The notes beneath the pieces are model-generated. The model ran no database searches. It was not told the origin of the DNA and saw only the letters and a program-made list of their open reading frames with translations. From contig CASELE010000018.1 in assembly GCA_949288735.1 (NCBI GenBank), positions 1 through 41,598 on the forward strand: 41,598 nt of DNA, read 5' to 3'. The DNA comes from an uncultured Alistipes sp. (GTDB lineage: Bacteria; Bacteroidota; Bacteroidia; Bacteroidales; Rikenellaceae). Position numbers and translations under genes: made by a program. Below are positions 19,667 through 31,934 of the stretch, in pieces; position 1 is the first letter of the stretch, and the number at the start of each line of letters is the position of its first letter.

Positions 19667-20434
19667 ATGCGAAATATGGAGAAGGTATTCATCGCGGGTC
19701 CCTGTGTCATCGAGTCGGCCGAACTGCTCGACACGGTGGCGGAGCGGCTTGCGGACATCAACCGGCGACTGGGCATCGACATAGTCTTCAAGGCCTCGTT
19801 CGACAAGGCCAACCGGACATCGGCCTCTTCGTTCCGCGGCCCGGGCATCGACCGCGGCCTGCGGATGCTTGCCGACGTGCGGTCGAAGTGGGGGTTGCGC
19901 ATCTGCACCGACATCCACGAGGCGTGGCAGGCGGCGCCTGCGGGCGAAGTGGCCGACGTGCTGCAGATTCCGGCTTTTCTCTGCCGTCAGACCGATCTGC
20001 TGGTCGCCGCGGCGCGGACGGGCCGTACGGTGAACATCAAGAAGGCCCAGTTTCTCTCGGGGACCGACATGCGCTATCCCTACGAGAAGGCGCGCGAGGC
20101 CGGGGCCCGCGAAATTTGGCTTACGGAGCGCGGGAACATGTACGGCTACAACAACCTTGTGGTCGACTTCCGCAATATCCCCGACATGCTGCGCATCGCG
20201 CCGACGGTGGTGATGGACTGCACCCATTCGGTGCAGCGCCCGGGCGCTGCCGGCGGGAAGACGGGCGGCAACCGTGAGTTCGTGCCCGCCATGGCGCTGG
20301 CCGCGGCGGCCTTCGGTGCCAACGGCTTCTTCTTCGAGGTACACCCCGATCCCGACCGCGCTCTGAGCGACGGTCCGAACATGCTCCGGCTCGACGACTT
20401 CGGGCCGCTTGTGGAGCGTCTGATACACTGTTAG
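19667..20434 (+). CDS. kdsA: Kdo-8-phosphate synthase
   Basis: The enzyme condenses phosphoenolpyruvate with arabinose 5-phosphate to Kdo 8-phosphate. The 255-residue TIM barrel carries FKASFDKANRTSASSFRGPG, LQIPAFLCRQTDLL, TERGNMYGYNNLVVD and EVHPDPDRALSDGPNM. IAGPCVIES has a Cys where metal-independent enzymes such as that of E. coli have Asn, so it should be the metal-dependent type. The start is either the ATG at 19667 or the one at 19676 (MEKVFIAGPC); neither has a strong ribosome site. kdsD begins 2 bp after its stop, which points to coupled translation. Confidence 0.95.
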   Translation: MRNMEKVFIAGPCVIESAELLDTVAERLADINRRLGIDIVFKASFDKANRTSASSFRGPGIDRGLRMLADVRSKWGLRICTDIHEAWQAAPAGEVADVLQIPAFLCRQTDLLVAAARTGRTVNIKKAQFLSGTDMRYPYEKAREAGAREIWLTERGNMYGYNNLVVDFRNIPDMLRIAPTVVMDCTHSVQRPGAAGGKTGGNREFVPAMALAAAAFGANGFFFEVHPDPDRALSDGPNMLRLDDFGPLVERLIHC

Positions 20435-20436
20435 CC

Positions 20437-21402
20437 ATGACCGACAAGAACAGAAACGAGACGGTGGAGGTGGCCCGTCGCGCCGTGCATACCGAGATGC
20501 TGGCGCTCCGCCACCTGGAGACGACGCTCGGCGACACCTTCGCCGAGGCGGTGGAGACGATACTGGCCTGCCGCGGCAAGGTCGTCGTTACGGGTATGGG
20601 CAAATCGGGCCTCGTGGGGCGTAAGATCGCCGCGACGCTCGCTTCGACGGGAACCCCCAGCTTCTTCCTCCATCCGGGCGAGGCCTTCCACGGCGACCTG
20701 GGCATGATCTCGAAGGAAGACGTGGTGCTGGCCCTGTCGTTTTCGGGCGAGACGGACGAGATATTGAAGATCGTACCCTTCATCCAGGACAACGGCAATC
20801 CGCTGATATCCATCACGGGCAATCCCGAGTCGACGCTGGCGAAGCACTCCGGACTGCATCTCGATGCGGCTGTCAAGGAGGAGGCCTGCATCCTGCACCT
20901 CGCCCCCACGACCTCGACGACGGTACAGATGGCGCTGGGAGACGCGCTCGCGGTGGCGCTCATGAAACGGCGCGGCTTCACGAGCGTCGACTTCGCGCGT
21001 CTGCATCCGGGCGGAAGCCTCGGCCGACGGCTGCTGATGACCGTGGGCAACGTGATGCACAAGGAGCACCTGCCGGTCGTGGCCCCCGACTGTCCGGCGG
21101 CGGAGATGATCCACACCATCAGCAAGGGCGGACTGGGATTGATCGTCGTGTGCGACGGCGACAGGATCCTGGGTATCGTGACCGACGGCGACATCCGCCG
21201 CGCGATGGAGCGCCGTCAGGCCGAATTCTTCGGCATCCGCGCTGCCGACATCGCCACGCGCAATCCGAAGACCATCGGTCCCGACGCGAAACTCATCGAG
21301 GCCGAGAAACGCATGACGCATAACAAGATCACCTCGCTGCTCGTCACCGGCCCGGAGGGGCAGCTCGAAGGCGTCATCCAGATCTACGACATCAAGCTCT
21401 GA
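20437..21402 (+). CDS. kdsD: Arabinose-5-phosphate isomerase (KpsF/GutQ family)
   Basis: The enzyme converts ribulose 5-phosphate to arabinose 5-phosphate, the substrate of the KdsA enzyme just upstream. The 321-residue protein has an N-terminal SIS sugar-isomerase domain (TGMGKSGLVGRKIAATLAST, GEAFHGDLGMI, LSFSGETDEI and LHPGGSLGRRLL) and two C-terminal CBS domains from about residue 205 that probably sense a nucleotide or sugar. With kdsB and kdsA it completes the route from ribulose 5-phosphate to CMP-Kdo except for the KdsC phosphatase, which is not in the window. A terminator follows. Confidence 0.95.
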   Translation: MTDKNRNETVEVARRAVHTEMLALRHLETTLGDTFAEAVETILACRGKVVVTGMGKSGLVGRKIAATLASTGTPSFFLHPGEAFHGDLGMISKEDVVLALSFSGETDEILKIVPFIQDNGNPLISITGNPESTLAKHSGLHLDAAVKEEACILHLAPTTSTTVQMALGDALAVALMKRRGFTSVDFARLHPGGSLGRRLLMTVGNVMHKEHLPVVAPDCPAAEMIHTISKGGLGLIVVCDGDRILGIVTDGDIRRAMERRQAEFFGIRAADIATRNPKTIGPDAKLIEAEKRMTHNKITSLLVTGPEGQLEGVIQIYDIKL

Positions 21403-21429
21403 GCTTCTTGCACAGGAGCATCCCAGGCG

Positions 21430-21468
21430 AAGCCTCCGGTCCGGACCGCATCTCCGACCGGAGGCTTT
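21430..21468 (+). terminator. Terminator after the Kdo genes
   Basis: The inverted repeat AAGCCTCCGGTC / GACCGGAGGCTT with a 14-nt loop is followed by TT and lies 28 bp past kdsD. Confidence 0.7.
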
Positions 21469-21598
21469 CCGTCGTGCGGAGGTCTCTGTCCGCGTCGGTC
21501 ATGCGGTGGTGGCCTTTTAGCTATGTAGTTGATTATAAATGTATTGTGTTGTGAAGGGGCGGAAAAACGGCATAAAATTTGGAAGGGGGGATTTTCCA

Positions 21599-21606
21599 TA
21601 CATTTG
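21599..21606 (+). promoter_or_regulatory. -7 element of the lipoprotein gene
   Basis: TACATTTG lies 24 bp before the ATG. TTTG at 21578-21581 is a candidate -33 box with a short 17-bp spacer. The region 21530-21630 is distinctly AT-rich compared with its surroundings. Confidence 0.55.
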
Positions 21607-21630
21607 CCGTACTATAAAAACAACACGCTT

Positions 21631-22245
21631 ATGAAAAAAATTCTTATTATGTTCGCGGCAGTTGCCGTGACCGCGTTCTTCACGGCATGTGAAAAGGAGG
21701 AGGGTAATGACCGGCGGAATCCGACCGGACAGACGGGTAACGGTTCGTCGGTCGTATTGCCTGGCTACGACGAACCCTATATGGGCTGGGGCGCCACCCG
21801 GAGCGACGTGCTGGAGGCGGTACCCTACGAATTTATGACCGAGGATAGGACGGACGACGGAATCCTTTTCCTGGCATTCCGTGGTGAGAAAATGATTATG
21901 AATTACCTGTATATGTTCGAGTACGGAAGATTGACCGCCTCTTCGGCGGCGGTTGATCTGGCCGATGCGGTGACGGTGGCGGAGTTTCTGGTCGAAAAAT
22001 ATCTCGTCGTCGGCGGGAGCGACGGCACCTACGTGTTGTGCGACGATTCGATGAGCCTGCTCGTAGGAGTCAGCATCAGCACCTCCTACATGCTGGTTAT
22101 GTATATGCCCTACGAGAACTCTTCGGCCCGGCTGTCCGGGCGGATGCGGGCGCTCGGCGCGGATTTGCGGACGAGGGCCGACGCGAAGAACGCGGCGGAT
22201 ACGGCGACGCTGCGGAGCGAGATCGACCGGATTTTCCGGCGATAG
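21631..22245 (+). CDS. Orphan lipoprotein, function unknown
   Basis: The 204-residue product has a lipoprotein signal peptide (MKKILIMFAAVAVTAFFTAC) with the lipidated Cys at residue 20, followed by a disordered, charged linker. The mature part opens with DEPYMGWGATRSDVLEAVP, a motif I have seen at the N-terminus of small Bacteroidales lipoproteins but cannot tie to a function. A compact predominantly beta region follows (GILFLAFRGEKMIMNYLYMF, then DGTYVLCDDSMSLLVGVSI). An Arg/Asp-rich helix ends the protein. Its own promoter and a terminator make it a single-gene unit between the Kdo operon and the PAS gene. Confidence 0.75.
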   Translation: MKKILIMFAAVAVTAFFTACEKEEGNDRRNPTGQTGNGSSVVLPGYDEPYMGWGATRSDVLEAVPYEFMTEDRTDDGILFLAFRGEKMIMNYLYMFEYGRLTASSAAVDLADAVTVAEFLVEKYLVVGGSDGTYVLCDDSMSLLVGVSISTSYMLVMYMPYENSSARLSGRMRALGADLRTRADAKNAADTATLRSEIDRIFRR

Positions 22246-22267
22246 GTCCGGCCTGCCGGATTGCCAC

Positions 22268-22300
22268 GGAGCCGGATCCCGCCAAGCGGGGTCCGGCTCC
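22268..22300. terminator. Hairpin between the convergent lipoprotein and PAS genes
   Basis: A 15-bp stem (22268-22282 with 22286-22300, one G-U pair) has loop CAA and is followed on the plus strand by GATTCTTTC. It probably ends both converging transcripts. Confidence 0.7.
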
Positions 22301-22324
22301 GATTCTTTCGTGCGGCGCGGCGTG

Positions 22325-22678
22325 TCAGCCGCGTACGTAGTGGGGCAGTTCGTCGGGCAGTTCGAGCGAGAACTCCACCAGTCCGCGGATCTGCCCCTCC
22401 ACGCGCCAGGGCAACTGGTAAATGAGCTTGCGGATACCGCGTTTCTCGATCGTGTAGGCGTTCACGCCCCCTTCGGCGAGGAGCCGTGCGATGATGCCGC
22501 GCGAGCGTTCGTTGTGGCAGGGCATCATCGAGCGGCCGCGCACGTCGCCGTTCACCTCCACCGAGCGTCGGTTCTGGTAGAGGACCACTCCCTCGGTGTC
22601 GCAGACGGTGAGGGCGCAGGTCAGTTCGTCGGGCCACGGACAGGAGGCCTTCAGCGATTCGAACTCCTTTTCGTTCAT
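22325..22678 (-). CDS. Single PAS-domain protein
   Basis: The 117-residue protein is essentially one PAS fold with no output domain. LTVCDTEGVVLYQNRRSVEV is the first strand pair, and MMPCHNERSRGIIARLL lies where a ligand or haem pocket would be. The core ends with the strand pair LIYQLPWRVEGQIRGLVEFS. Proteins of this shape (CHN..S, QLPW) occur in anaerobes and are annotated only as PAS sensors. The Cys-His pair could coordinate a ligand, but that is a guess. It is the last gene of the operon trpS-clc-PAS, 54 bp after clc. Confidence 0.75.
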   Translation of the reverse strand: MNEKEFESLKASCPWPDELTCALTVCDTEGVVLYQNRRSVEVNGDVRGRSMMPCHNERSRGIIARLLAEGGVNAYTIEKRGIRKLIYQLPWRVEGQIRGLVEFSLELPDELPHYVRG

Positions 22679-22732
22679 GGGTTTGTCTGTCTTGTTGCGT
22701 GCGGGGCGTTTCCCGGCCGCTCCGCAGGAGGT

Positions 22733-26748
<4,016 letters not shown>

Positions 26749-26773
26749 TTACGGGAATATGCAATTTTTTTCA

Positions 26774-26781
26774 TACCTTTG
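26774..26781 (+). promoter_or_regulatory. -7 element of the rsfS-ftsH-cdsA operon
   Basis: TACCTTTG in an AT-rich stretch lies 21 bp before the rsfS ATG. It overlaps a TTG codon at 26779 that would otherwise be an alternative start. Confidence 0.6.
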
Positions 26782-26802
26782 TCCGGTTTACTGATTGGAT
26801 AT

Positions 26803-27153
26803 ATGGACAAACTGATTCAGACCATCGTCCGCGCCATCGAGGACAAGAAGGGCCGGAACATCGTTTCGCTCGACCTGTCGGGATTCGACGGGGCGATCAC
26901 CTCGTGCTTCGTGGTGTGCAATGCCGATTCGACCACGCAGGTGGCGGCCATCGCCGCCGGTGTCGAGGAGCGCGTGCTCGAAGAGCTGGGCGAGAAGCCC
27001 TGGCGTGTGGAGGGGCAGCAGAACGCCCTGTGGATAGCCGTGGACTATGTCGACGTGGTGGTGCACGTCTTCCAGACCGAGACGCGCGACTTCTACCGGC
27101 TCGAGGAGCTGTGGGCCGATGCCCCCGTTACCCGCTACGCATACGAAGAGTAG
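26803..27153 (+). CDS. rsfS: Ribosomal silencing factor RsfS
   Basis: RsfS binds ribosomal protein L14 and blocks joining of the subunits, lowering translation in stationary phase. The 116-residue product is the usual size and carries the family core: DKKGRNIVSLDLSGFD, CFVVCNADSTTQVAAIA, WRVEGQQNALWIAVDYVDVVVHVF and the closing FYRLEELWADA. It is the first gene of a long operon; ftsH starts 21 bp after its stop, an order I recall from other Bacteroidota. Confidence 0.95.
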   Translation: MDKLIQTIVRAIEDKKGRNIVSLDLSGFDGAITSCFVVCNADSTTQVAAIAAGVEERVLEELGEKPWRVEGQQNALWIAVDYVDVVVHVFQTETRDFYRLEELWADAPVTRYAYEE

Positions 27154-27174
27154 CGCTTCATCCGTTAGACAGGT

Positions 27175-29253
27175 ATGGCACAGCAACAGCAGCAGAAAAA
27201 CGGCAACGGCGGCCGCATGAACGTCAATATGCCACGCCCTTCGTGGATGTGGATCTACGCCCTGATAGGCCTCTTCATCGTGGGGTACTATCTCTTTTTC
27301 GGCAATTCGTCCGAGTCGCCCCTGCGCAGCGACTGGAGCGTCGTGGAGCCCATGGTGAAGCGGGGCGAGGTGGAGCGCATCCGCATCCTCAACCGCGACC
27401 AGGCCCAGATCTTCCTGCACAAGGAGGCGGTCGAGACCTACCGCGCCGACAAGGAGGAGCGTTATCTCAGCCGCATGCCCGAGGCGGGCGGCCCGCAGCT
27501 TGTCTTCACCATCGGTTCGGTCGACTCGTTCCGCGAGGATCTGGCCGCCGCCGAGGAGGCTTCCGGCGTGTCGGTGCCGGTCATCTATGAGAACCAGGAC
27601 CGCAGCTGGACCAATCTGCTGGTCAACCTGCTTCCGTGGGTGCTCATCATAGGCGTCTGGATCTTCCTCATGCGCTCCATGTCGCGCAATGCGGGAGGCG
27701 GCGCCGGCGGCGGACTCATGAACGTAGGCAAGGCCAAGGCGCAGATTTTCGACAAGGACAACGACAAGCGAGTGACCTTCAAGGATGTGGCCGGCCTGGA
27801 GGAGGCCAAGGTCGAGATCATGGAGATCGTCGACTTCCTGAAAAAGGCCGACAAATACCGTGAACTGGGCGCCAAGATTCCGAAAGGGGCGCTGCTCGTG
27901 GGCCCTCCGGGTACGGGCAAGACCCTGCTGGCGAAGGCCGTGGCGGGCGAGGCGAACGTACCGTTCCTCTCCATATCGGGTTCCGATTTCGTCGAGATGT
28001 TCGTGGGTGTGGGCGCCTCGCGCGTACGCGATCTCTTTGCGCAGGCCAAGCAGAAGGCGCCGTGCATCGTCTTCATCGACGAGATAGACGCCATCGGCCG
28101 CGCCCGCGGCAAGAATGCCGGCTTTTCGGGCAATGACGAACGCGAGAATACGCTCAATCAGCTCCTTACCGAGATGGACGGTTTCCAGACCAACCAGGGA
28201 GTCATCGTCCTGGCGGCGACCAACCGCGCCGATATACTCGACAAGGCGCTGATGCGTGCCGGCCGCTTCGACCGTCAGATCGAGGTGGGGCTGCCCGACG
28301 TGAAGGAACGCGAGGAGATATTCGACGTTCATCTGCGGCCGCTGAAGCTCGACCCGCAGCTCGACCGTTCGTTCCTTGCGCGGCAGACCCCCGGCTTCTC
28401 GGGCGCCGACATAGCCAACGTCTGCAACGAGGCCGCCCTCATCGCGGCGCGTCACAACAAGAAATTCGTCTCGAAGGAGGATTTCCTTGCGGCCATCGAC
28501 CGCATCGTGGGAGGTCTGGAACGCAAGAACAAGATCATCACCGACGAGGAGAAGCGCGTGATAGCCTATCACGAGGCGGGTCACGCCACCGTGAGCTGGA
28601 TTCTCGAGAATGCCAGCCCGCTCATCAAGGTGACCATCATTCCGCGCGGCAAGGCGCTCGGTGCGGCGTGGTACCTGCCCGAGGAGCGGCAGATCACCAC
28701 GCGCGAACAGCTCTTCGACGAGCTGGCCGCCACGCTCGGCGGCCGCGTGTCGGAGCAGCTCACCTTCGGCGAGATCTCTACCGGTGCGCTCAACGACCTG
28801 GAACGTGTGACCAAGCAGGCCTACGCCATGGTTACCTATTACGGCATGAGCGACGAGGTGGGTACGCTGAGCTATTACGACTCGACGGGTCAGAGCGACA
28901 TGGCGCTGACGAAACCCTATTCGGAGGAGATGGCCCGCCGCATCGACGCGGAGGCCCGCCGAATCGTCGACCGCGCCTACGCCATGGCCGAACAGGTGCT
29001 GCGCGACCATGCCGACGGCGTGAAGCAGCTGGCCGAACTGCTGCTCGAGCGCGAGGTGGTCTTCACCGAAGACGTGGAGCGCATCTTCGGCAAGCGCAAG
29101 AAGGATATCCTGCGCGAGGAGCGCGAGGCGGCCGAGGCGGCCCGCGAGGCGGCCGGAGAACGACCGTCCGCCGCAGCCTCCCCGGCCGAAACGACTTCGG
29201 ATCCCGCTTCCGCGGAGACTCCTGAGCGGAGCGGCGACGGCCCGGAACAATAA
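27175..29253 (+). CDS. ftsH: Membrane-bound ATP-dependent zinc protease FtsH
   Basis: The 692-residue inner-membrane AAA+ metalloprotease handles membrane and short-lived cytosolic proteins. There are two transmembrane helices (about 25-44 and 146-166) flanking a periplasmic domain. The AAA domain has Walker A GPPGTGKT at 243, Walker [13 protein letters not shown] and an SRH around [20 protein letters not shown]. The zinc site HEAGH starts at residue 466. The C-terminal 60 residues are an Ala/Glu-rich tail of low complexity after the helical end of the protease domain. cdsA follows after 22 bp. Confidence 0.97.
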   Translation: MAQQQQQKNGNGGRMNVNMPRPSWMWIYALIGLFIVGYYLFFGNSSESPLRSDWSVVEPMVKRGEVERIRILNRDQAQIFLHKEAVETYRADKEERYLSRMPEAGGPQLVFTIGSVDSFREDLAAAEEASGVSVPVIYENQDRSWTNLLVNLLPWVLIIGVWIFLMRSMSRNAGGGAGGGLMNVGKAKAQIFDKDNDKRVTFKDVAGLEEAKVEIMEIVDFLKKADKYRELGAKIPKGALLVGPPGTGKTLLAKAVAGEANVPFLSISGSDFVEMFVGVGASRVRDLFAQAKQKAPCIVFIDEIDAIGRARGKNAGFSGNDERENTLNQLLTEMDGFQTNQGVIVLAATNRADILDKALMRAGRFDRQIEVGLPDVKEREEIFDVHLRPLKLDPQLDRSFLARQTPGFSGADIANVCNEAALIAARHNKKFVSKEDFLAAIDRIVGGLERKNKIITDEEKRVIAYHEAGHATVSWILENASPLIKVTIIPRGKALGAAWYLPEERQITTREQLFDELAATLGGRVSEQLTFGEISTGALNDLERVTKQAYAMVTYYGMSDEVGTLSYYDSTGQSDMALTKPYSEEMARRIDAEARRIVDRAYAMAEQVLRDHADGVKQLAELLLEREVVFTEDVERIFGKRKKDILREEREAAEAAREAAGERPSAAASPAETTSDPASAETPERSGDGPEQ

Positions 29254-29275
29254 CCTACGGAAACGGCAGGGAGCG

Positions 29276-30115
29276 ATGGAAAACAGGTGGAAGGATCTGG
29301 CGGTGCGGACAGCGAGCGGCTGTGCGGTTGTCGGCGTGACGCTCGGGGCGATGCTCTGGTCGGTGTGGAGCTACGGAGCGTGGCTCCTCGCGGTGCTCGT
29401 CGGCGGAATGTACGAGTGCTACCGTCTCGCCTCGCGCATGGGGACGCGCCCCCAGTACGGCATGGGCATCATGACCGGAGCGGCGCTCGTGACTGTCAAT
29501 TTCATTGCGGCGGCGGGCCTCGCCGACGGGACGGAGGTGATCCGTTCGGCCACGCTCTACATCCTGCTGCTCATCCCCGCGCTTTTCGTGTGCGAACTCT
29601 TCCGTCGCGACCGGCGCCCGGCAGCGAATATCGGCGCGACGCTCCTCGGCGTGGCCTACGTGGCCCTGCCCCTCTCGCTGCTGTGCTATCTCCCGGCAGG
29701 CGGCGGCGGATGGGAGCCGTGGAAGGCGGTCGCCCTGCTCTGCATCATCTGGGCCAACGACGTCTTCGCCTACCTGGTCGGGACGCTCTGCGGACGCCAC
29801 CGGCTCTGTGAGCGGCTCTCGCCCAAGAAGTCGTGGGAGGGTTTCTTCGGCGGCGTGGCCGGAGCCATTGCCGCGGGTTTCGTGGCGGCCCGGCTGTTGG
29901 GCGAGGCCTCAGGCCCCTGGCTCGGTCTGGCCGCCGTGGCCGCCGTGGCTGCCGTGGCGGGCGACCTTACGGAGTCGATGTTCAAGCGGGCTGCCGGAGT
30001 CAAGGATTCGGGCCGGCTGATTCCCGGTCACGGCGGCATGCTCGACCGTTTCGACGCGTTGCTGCTGGCCGCGCCATTCGTCTTCGTCTACATGGTGCTG
30101 ACCGAGATGCTCTGA
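29276..30115 (+). CDS. cdsA: Phosphatidate cytidylyltransferase (CDP-diacylglycerol synthase)
   Basis: The enzyme makes CDP-diacylglycerol from phosphatidate and CTP, the branch point for phospholipids. The 279-residue protein has about eight transmembrane helices, and the C-terminal signature LSPKKSWEGFFGG, then GDLTESMFKRAAGVKDSG and LIPGHGGMLDRFD, which supplies the catalytic and metal-binding residues. psd begins 15 bp after its stop, so two enzymes of the phosphatidylethanolamine route are adjacent. Confidence 0.95.
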   Translation: MENRWKDLAVRTASGCAVVGVTLGAMLWSVWSYGAWLLAVLVGGMYECYRLASRMGTRPQYGMGIMTGAALVTVNFIAAAGLADGTEVIRSATLYILLLIPALFVCELFRRDRRPAANIGATLLGVAYVALPLSLLCYLPAGGGGWEPWKAVALLCIIWANDVFAYLVGTLCGRHRLCERLSPKKSWEGFFGGVAGAIAAGFVAARLLGEASGPWLGLAAVAAVAAVAGDLTESMFKRAAGVKDSGRLIPGHGGMLDRFDALLLAAPFVFVYMVLTEML

Positions 30116-30130
30116 TAAAACTGCGACACA

Positions 30131-30811
30131 ATGAAGATCAACAAGGAGGGTTACAAAATCATCGTATTCTCGGGTCTCTTCTGCCTGCTTTGCTGGTGGC
30201 TGGGCCATTATCTGCTCTCGCAGGAGGAGGGGGTGGGCCTCATGTGGTTCTTCACCGTGCTTCTGCTCCTCTTCTGGTTCCTGATCGTCGCCTTCTTCCG
30301 TGAGCCGCGCCGCGTGCGCATCCACGACTCCGACCTCGTCTTCTCGCCGTGCGACGGCCGCGTGGTCGTCACGGAGGTGGTCCGCGAGTCGGAGTACCTG
30401 GACGAGGAGATGATGCAGATATCTATCTTCATGTCGATTACCAACGTACACATGAACTGGGTCCCGGTGGGCGGTACGGTGGAGTATTTCAAGTATCATC
30501 CGGGCCGGTTCCTTGTGGCGTGGCACCCCAAGTCGTCGACCGAGAACGAACGGACGACGACGGTCGTCCGGATGGACGACGGGCGGCGCGTCCTCTTCCG
30601 CCAGGTGGCGGGCCTCATCGCGCGGCGCATCGTCTCCTACGTGAAGGTGGGACAGCGTGCCGAGCAGAACAGCGTGGCGGGCTTCATCAAGTTCGGCTCC
30701 CGTGTCGACGTGCTCGTGCCGCGCGACAGCGAGTTGCTGGTCGGACTCGGCGATCCGGTGGTCGGGTCGCAGACCCCCATCGCACGCCTTCGCAAACAGC
30801 GGATACGCTGA
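30131..30811 (+). CDS. psd: Phosphatidylserine decarboxylase proenzyme
   Basis: The enzyme converts phosphatidylserine to phosphatidylethanolamine in the inner membrane. The 226-residue protein is the short form (PSD-A type) with two N-terminal transmembrane helices (about 8-28 and 36-56). VFSPCDGRVV and ISIFMSITNVHMNWVPVGG form the core. The self-cleavage site that creates the pyruvoyl group is G189-S190 in IKFGSRVDVLVP. The phosphatidylserine synthase is not in the window. Confidence 0.94.
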   Translation: MKINKEGYKIIVFSGLFCLLCWWLGHYLLSQEEGVGLMWFFTVLLLLFWFLIVAFFREPRRVRIHDSDLVFSPCDGRVVVTEVVRESEYLDEEMMQISIFMSITNVHMNWVPVGGTVEYFKYHPGRFLVAWHPKSSTENERTTTVVRMDDGRRVLFRQVAGLIARRIVSYVKVGQRAEQNSVAGFIKFGSRVDVLVPRDSELLVGLGDPVVGSQTPIARLRKQRIR

Positions 30812-30827
30812 CAATACGACGATTCCG

Positions 30828-31934
30828 ATGACGGTGACTCCTCAGACCCTGCTCCGCTTTCTCGCGGGTGCGGCCCTTACGGCGGCCATTCTCTTCGTCG
30901 GGTGGTATTTCTCGACGATTGTCATCTACATTCTCGTATCGGCGGTACTGGCCGTCATCGGCAGTTCGCTCGTGAACCGTCTCTCGCACATCGGAATCGG
31001 CGGGCGGCGCGTGCCGCGATGGCTCGCGGCGCTGCTGACGCTCATACTCTTCTGGGCCGTCTTCCTCGCCTTCTGCTCGCTCTTCGTGCCGCTGGTTTTC
31101 AACAAGCTCTACCAGCTTTCGACGCTCGACCTGGGCGCGGCGCTCCGGAGCGTCGAGGAGCCCATGCGGCGGGCGCAGGAGTTCCTGCACGCCCTCTTCT
31201 CGGCTACCGAGACGCACTTCTCGCTCACGGAGGCCGTCACCCGCGCTCTCGGCGAGGTGGTGAACATGGAGTCGCTCAACACGCTCTTCTCGTCGATAGC
31301 GGGCATCACCTTCTCGTCGGTCGTCGCCGCATTCTCCATCTCGTTCATCACCTTCTTCTTCCTCAAGGACGAAGGGCTCTTCTATACGATGGTCACCGCC
31401 TTCTTCCCGGCGAAGTACCTCGACAACGTGACGCGGGCGCTCGATTCGGTGACGCTGCTCCTCTCGCGCTACTTCGTGGGCATCCTCGTCGAGAGTACGC
31501 TCATGACGGTCGCCGTCTCGCTCGTGCTGATGGCCTTCGGCATGGCTGCCGCCGACGCCTTCTTCATCGGGACGGTGATGGGCGTGATGAACGTCGTGCC
31601 CTATGCCGGACCGCTCATCGGCGGCGTCATATCGGTCTTCCTCGGCGTGGTGAGCCCGATTGCGGGGGCGGGCGTAGGCCATACGGTATTCGTGATAGTA
31701 GGTACTCTGCTGGTTCTTAAGGGCGTGGATGACTTCGTGCTGCAGCCGTCGCTCTACTCCGAGCGGGTGAAGGCCCACCCGTTGGAGATATTCCTCGTCA
31801 TCCTCATCGCAGGCTCGCTGGCGGGTATCGTAGGCATGCTGCTGGCGATACCCTCCTATACGGTGCTGCGTGTCTTCGCCAAGGAGTTCTTTTCGCAGTA
31901 TCGGCTCGTACGCCGGCTGACCGACAAGATATGA
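30828..31934 (+). CDS. AI-2E/PerM-family membrane permease
   Basis: The 368-residue product has about eight transmembrane helices and belongs to the AI-2E (PerM/YhhT/TqsA) family, whose members have been linked to autoinducer-2 or sodium/proton efflux; the substrate here is unknown. Family motifs seen are [12 protein letters not shown] near the middle, [14 protein letters not shown], and [23 protein letters not shown]. The start is the ATG at [11 protein letters not shown], 16 bp after psd; the longer frame only reads psd out of frame. Its stop overlaps the ATG of the next gene (ATGA). Confidence 0.9.
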   Translation: MTVTPQTLLRFLAGAALTAAILFVGWYFSTIVIYILVSAVLAVIGSSLVNRLSHIGIGGRRVPRWLAALLTLILFWAVFLAFCSLFVPLVFNKLYQLSTLDLGAALRSVEEPMRRAQEFLHALFSATETHFSLTEAVTRALGEVVNMESLNTLFSSIAGITFSSVVAAFSISFITFFFLKDEGLFYTMVTAFFPAKYLDNVTRALDSVTLLLSRYFVGILVESTLMTVAVSLVLMAFGMAAADAFFIGTVMGVMNVVPYAGPLIGGVISVFLGVVSPIAGAGVGHTVFVIVGTLLVLKGVDDFVLQPSLYSERVKAHPLEIFLVILIAGSLAGIVGMLLAIPSYTVLRVFAKEFFSQYRLVRRLTDKI

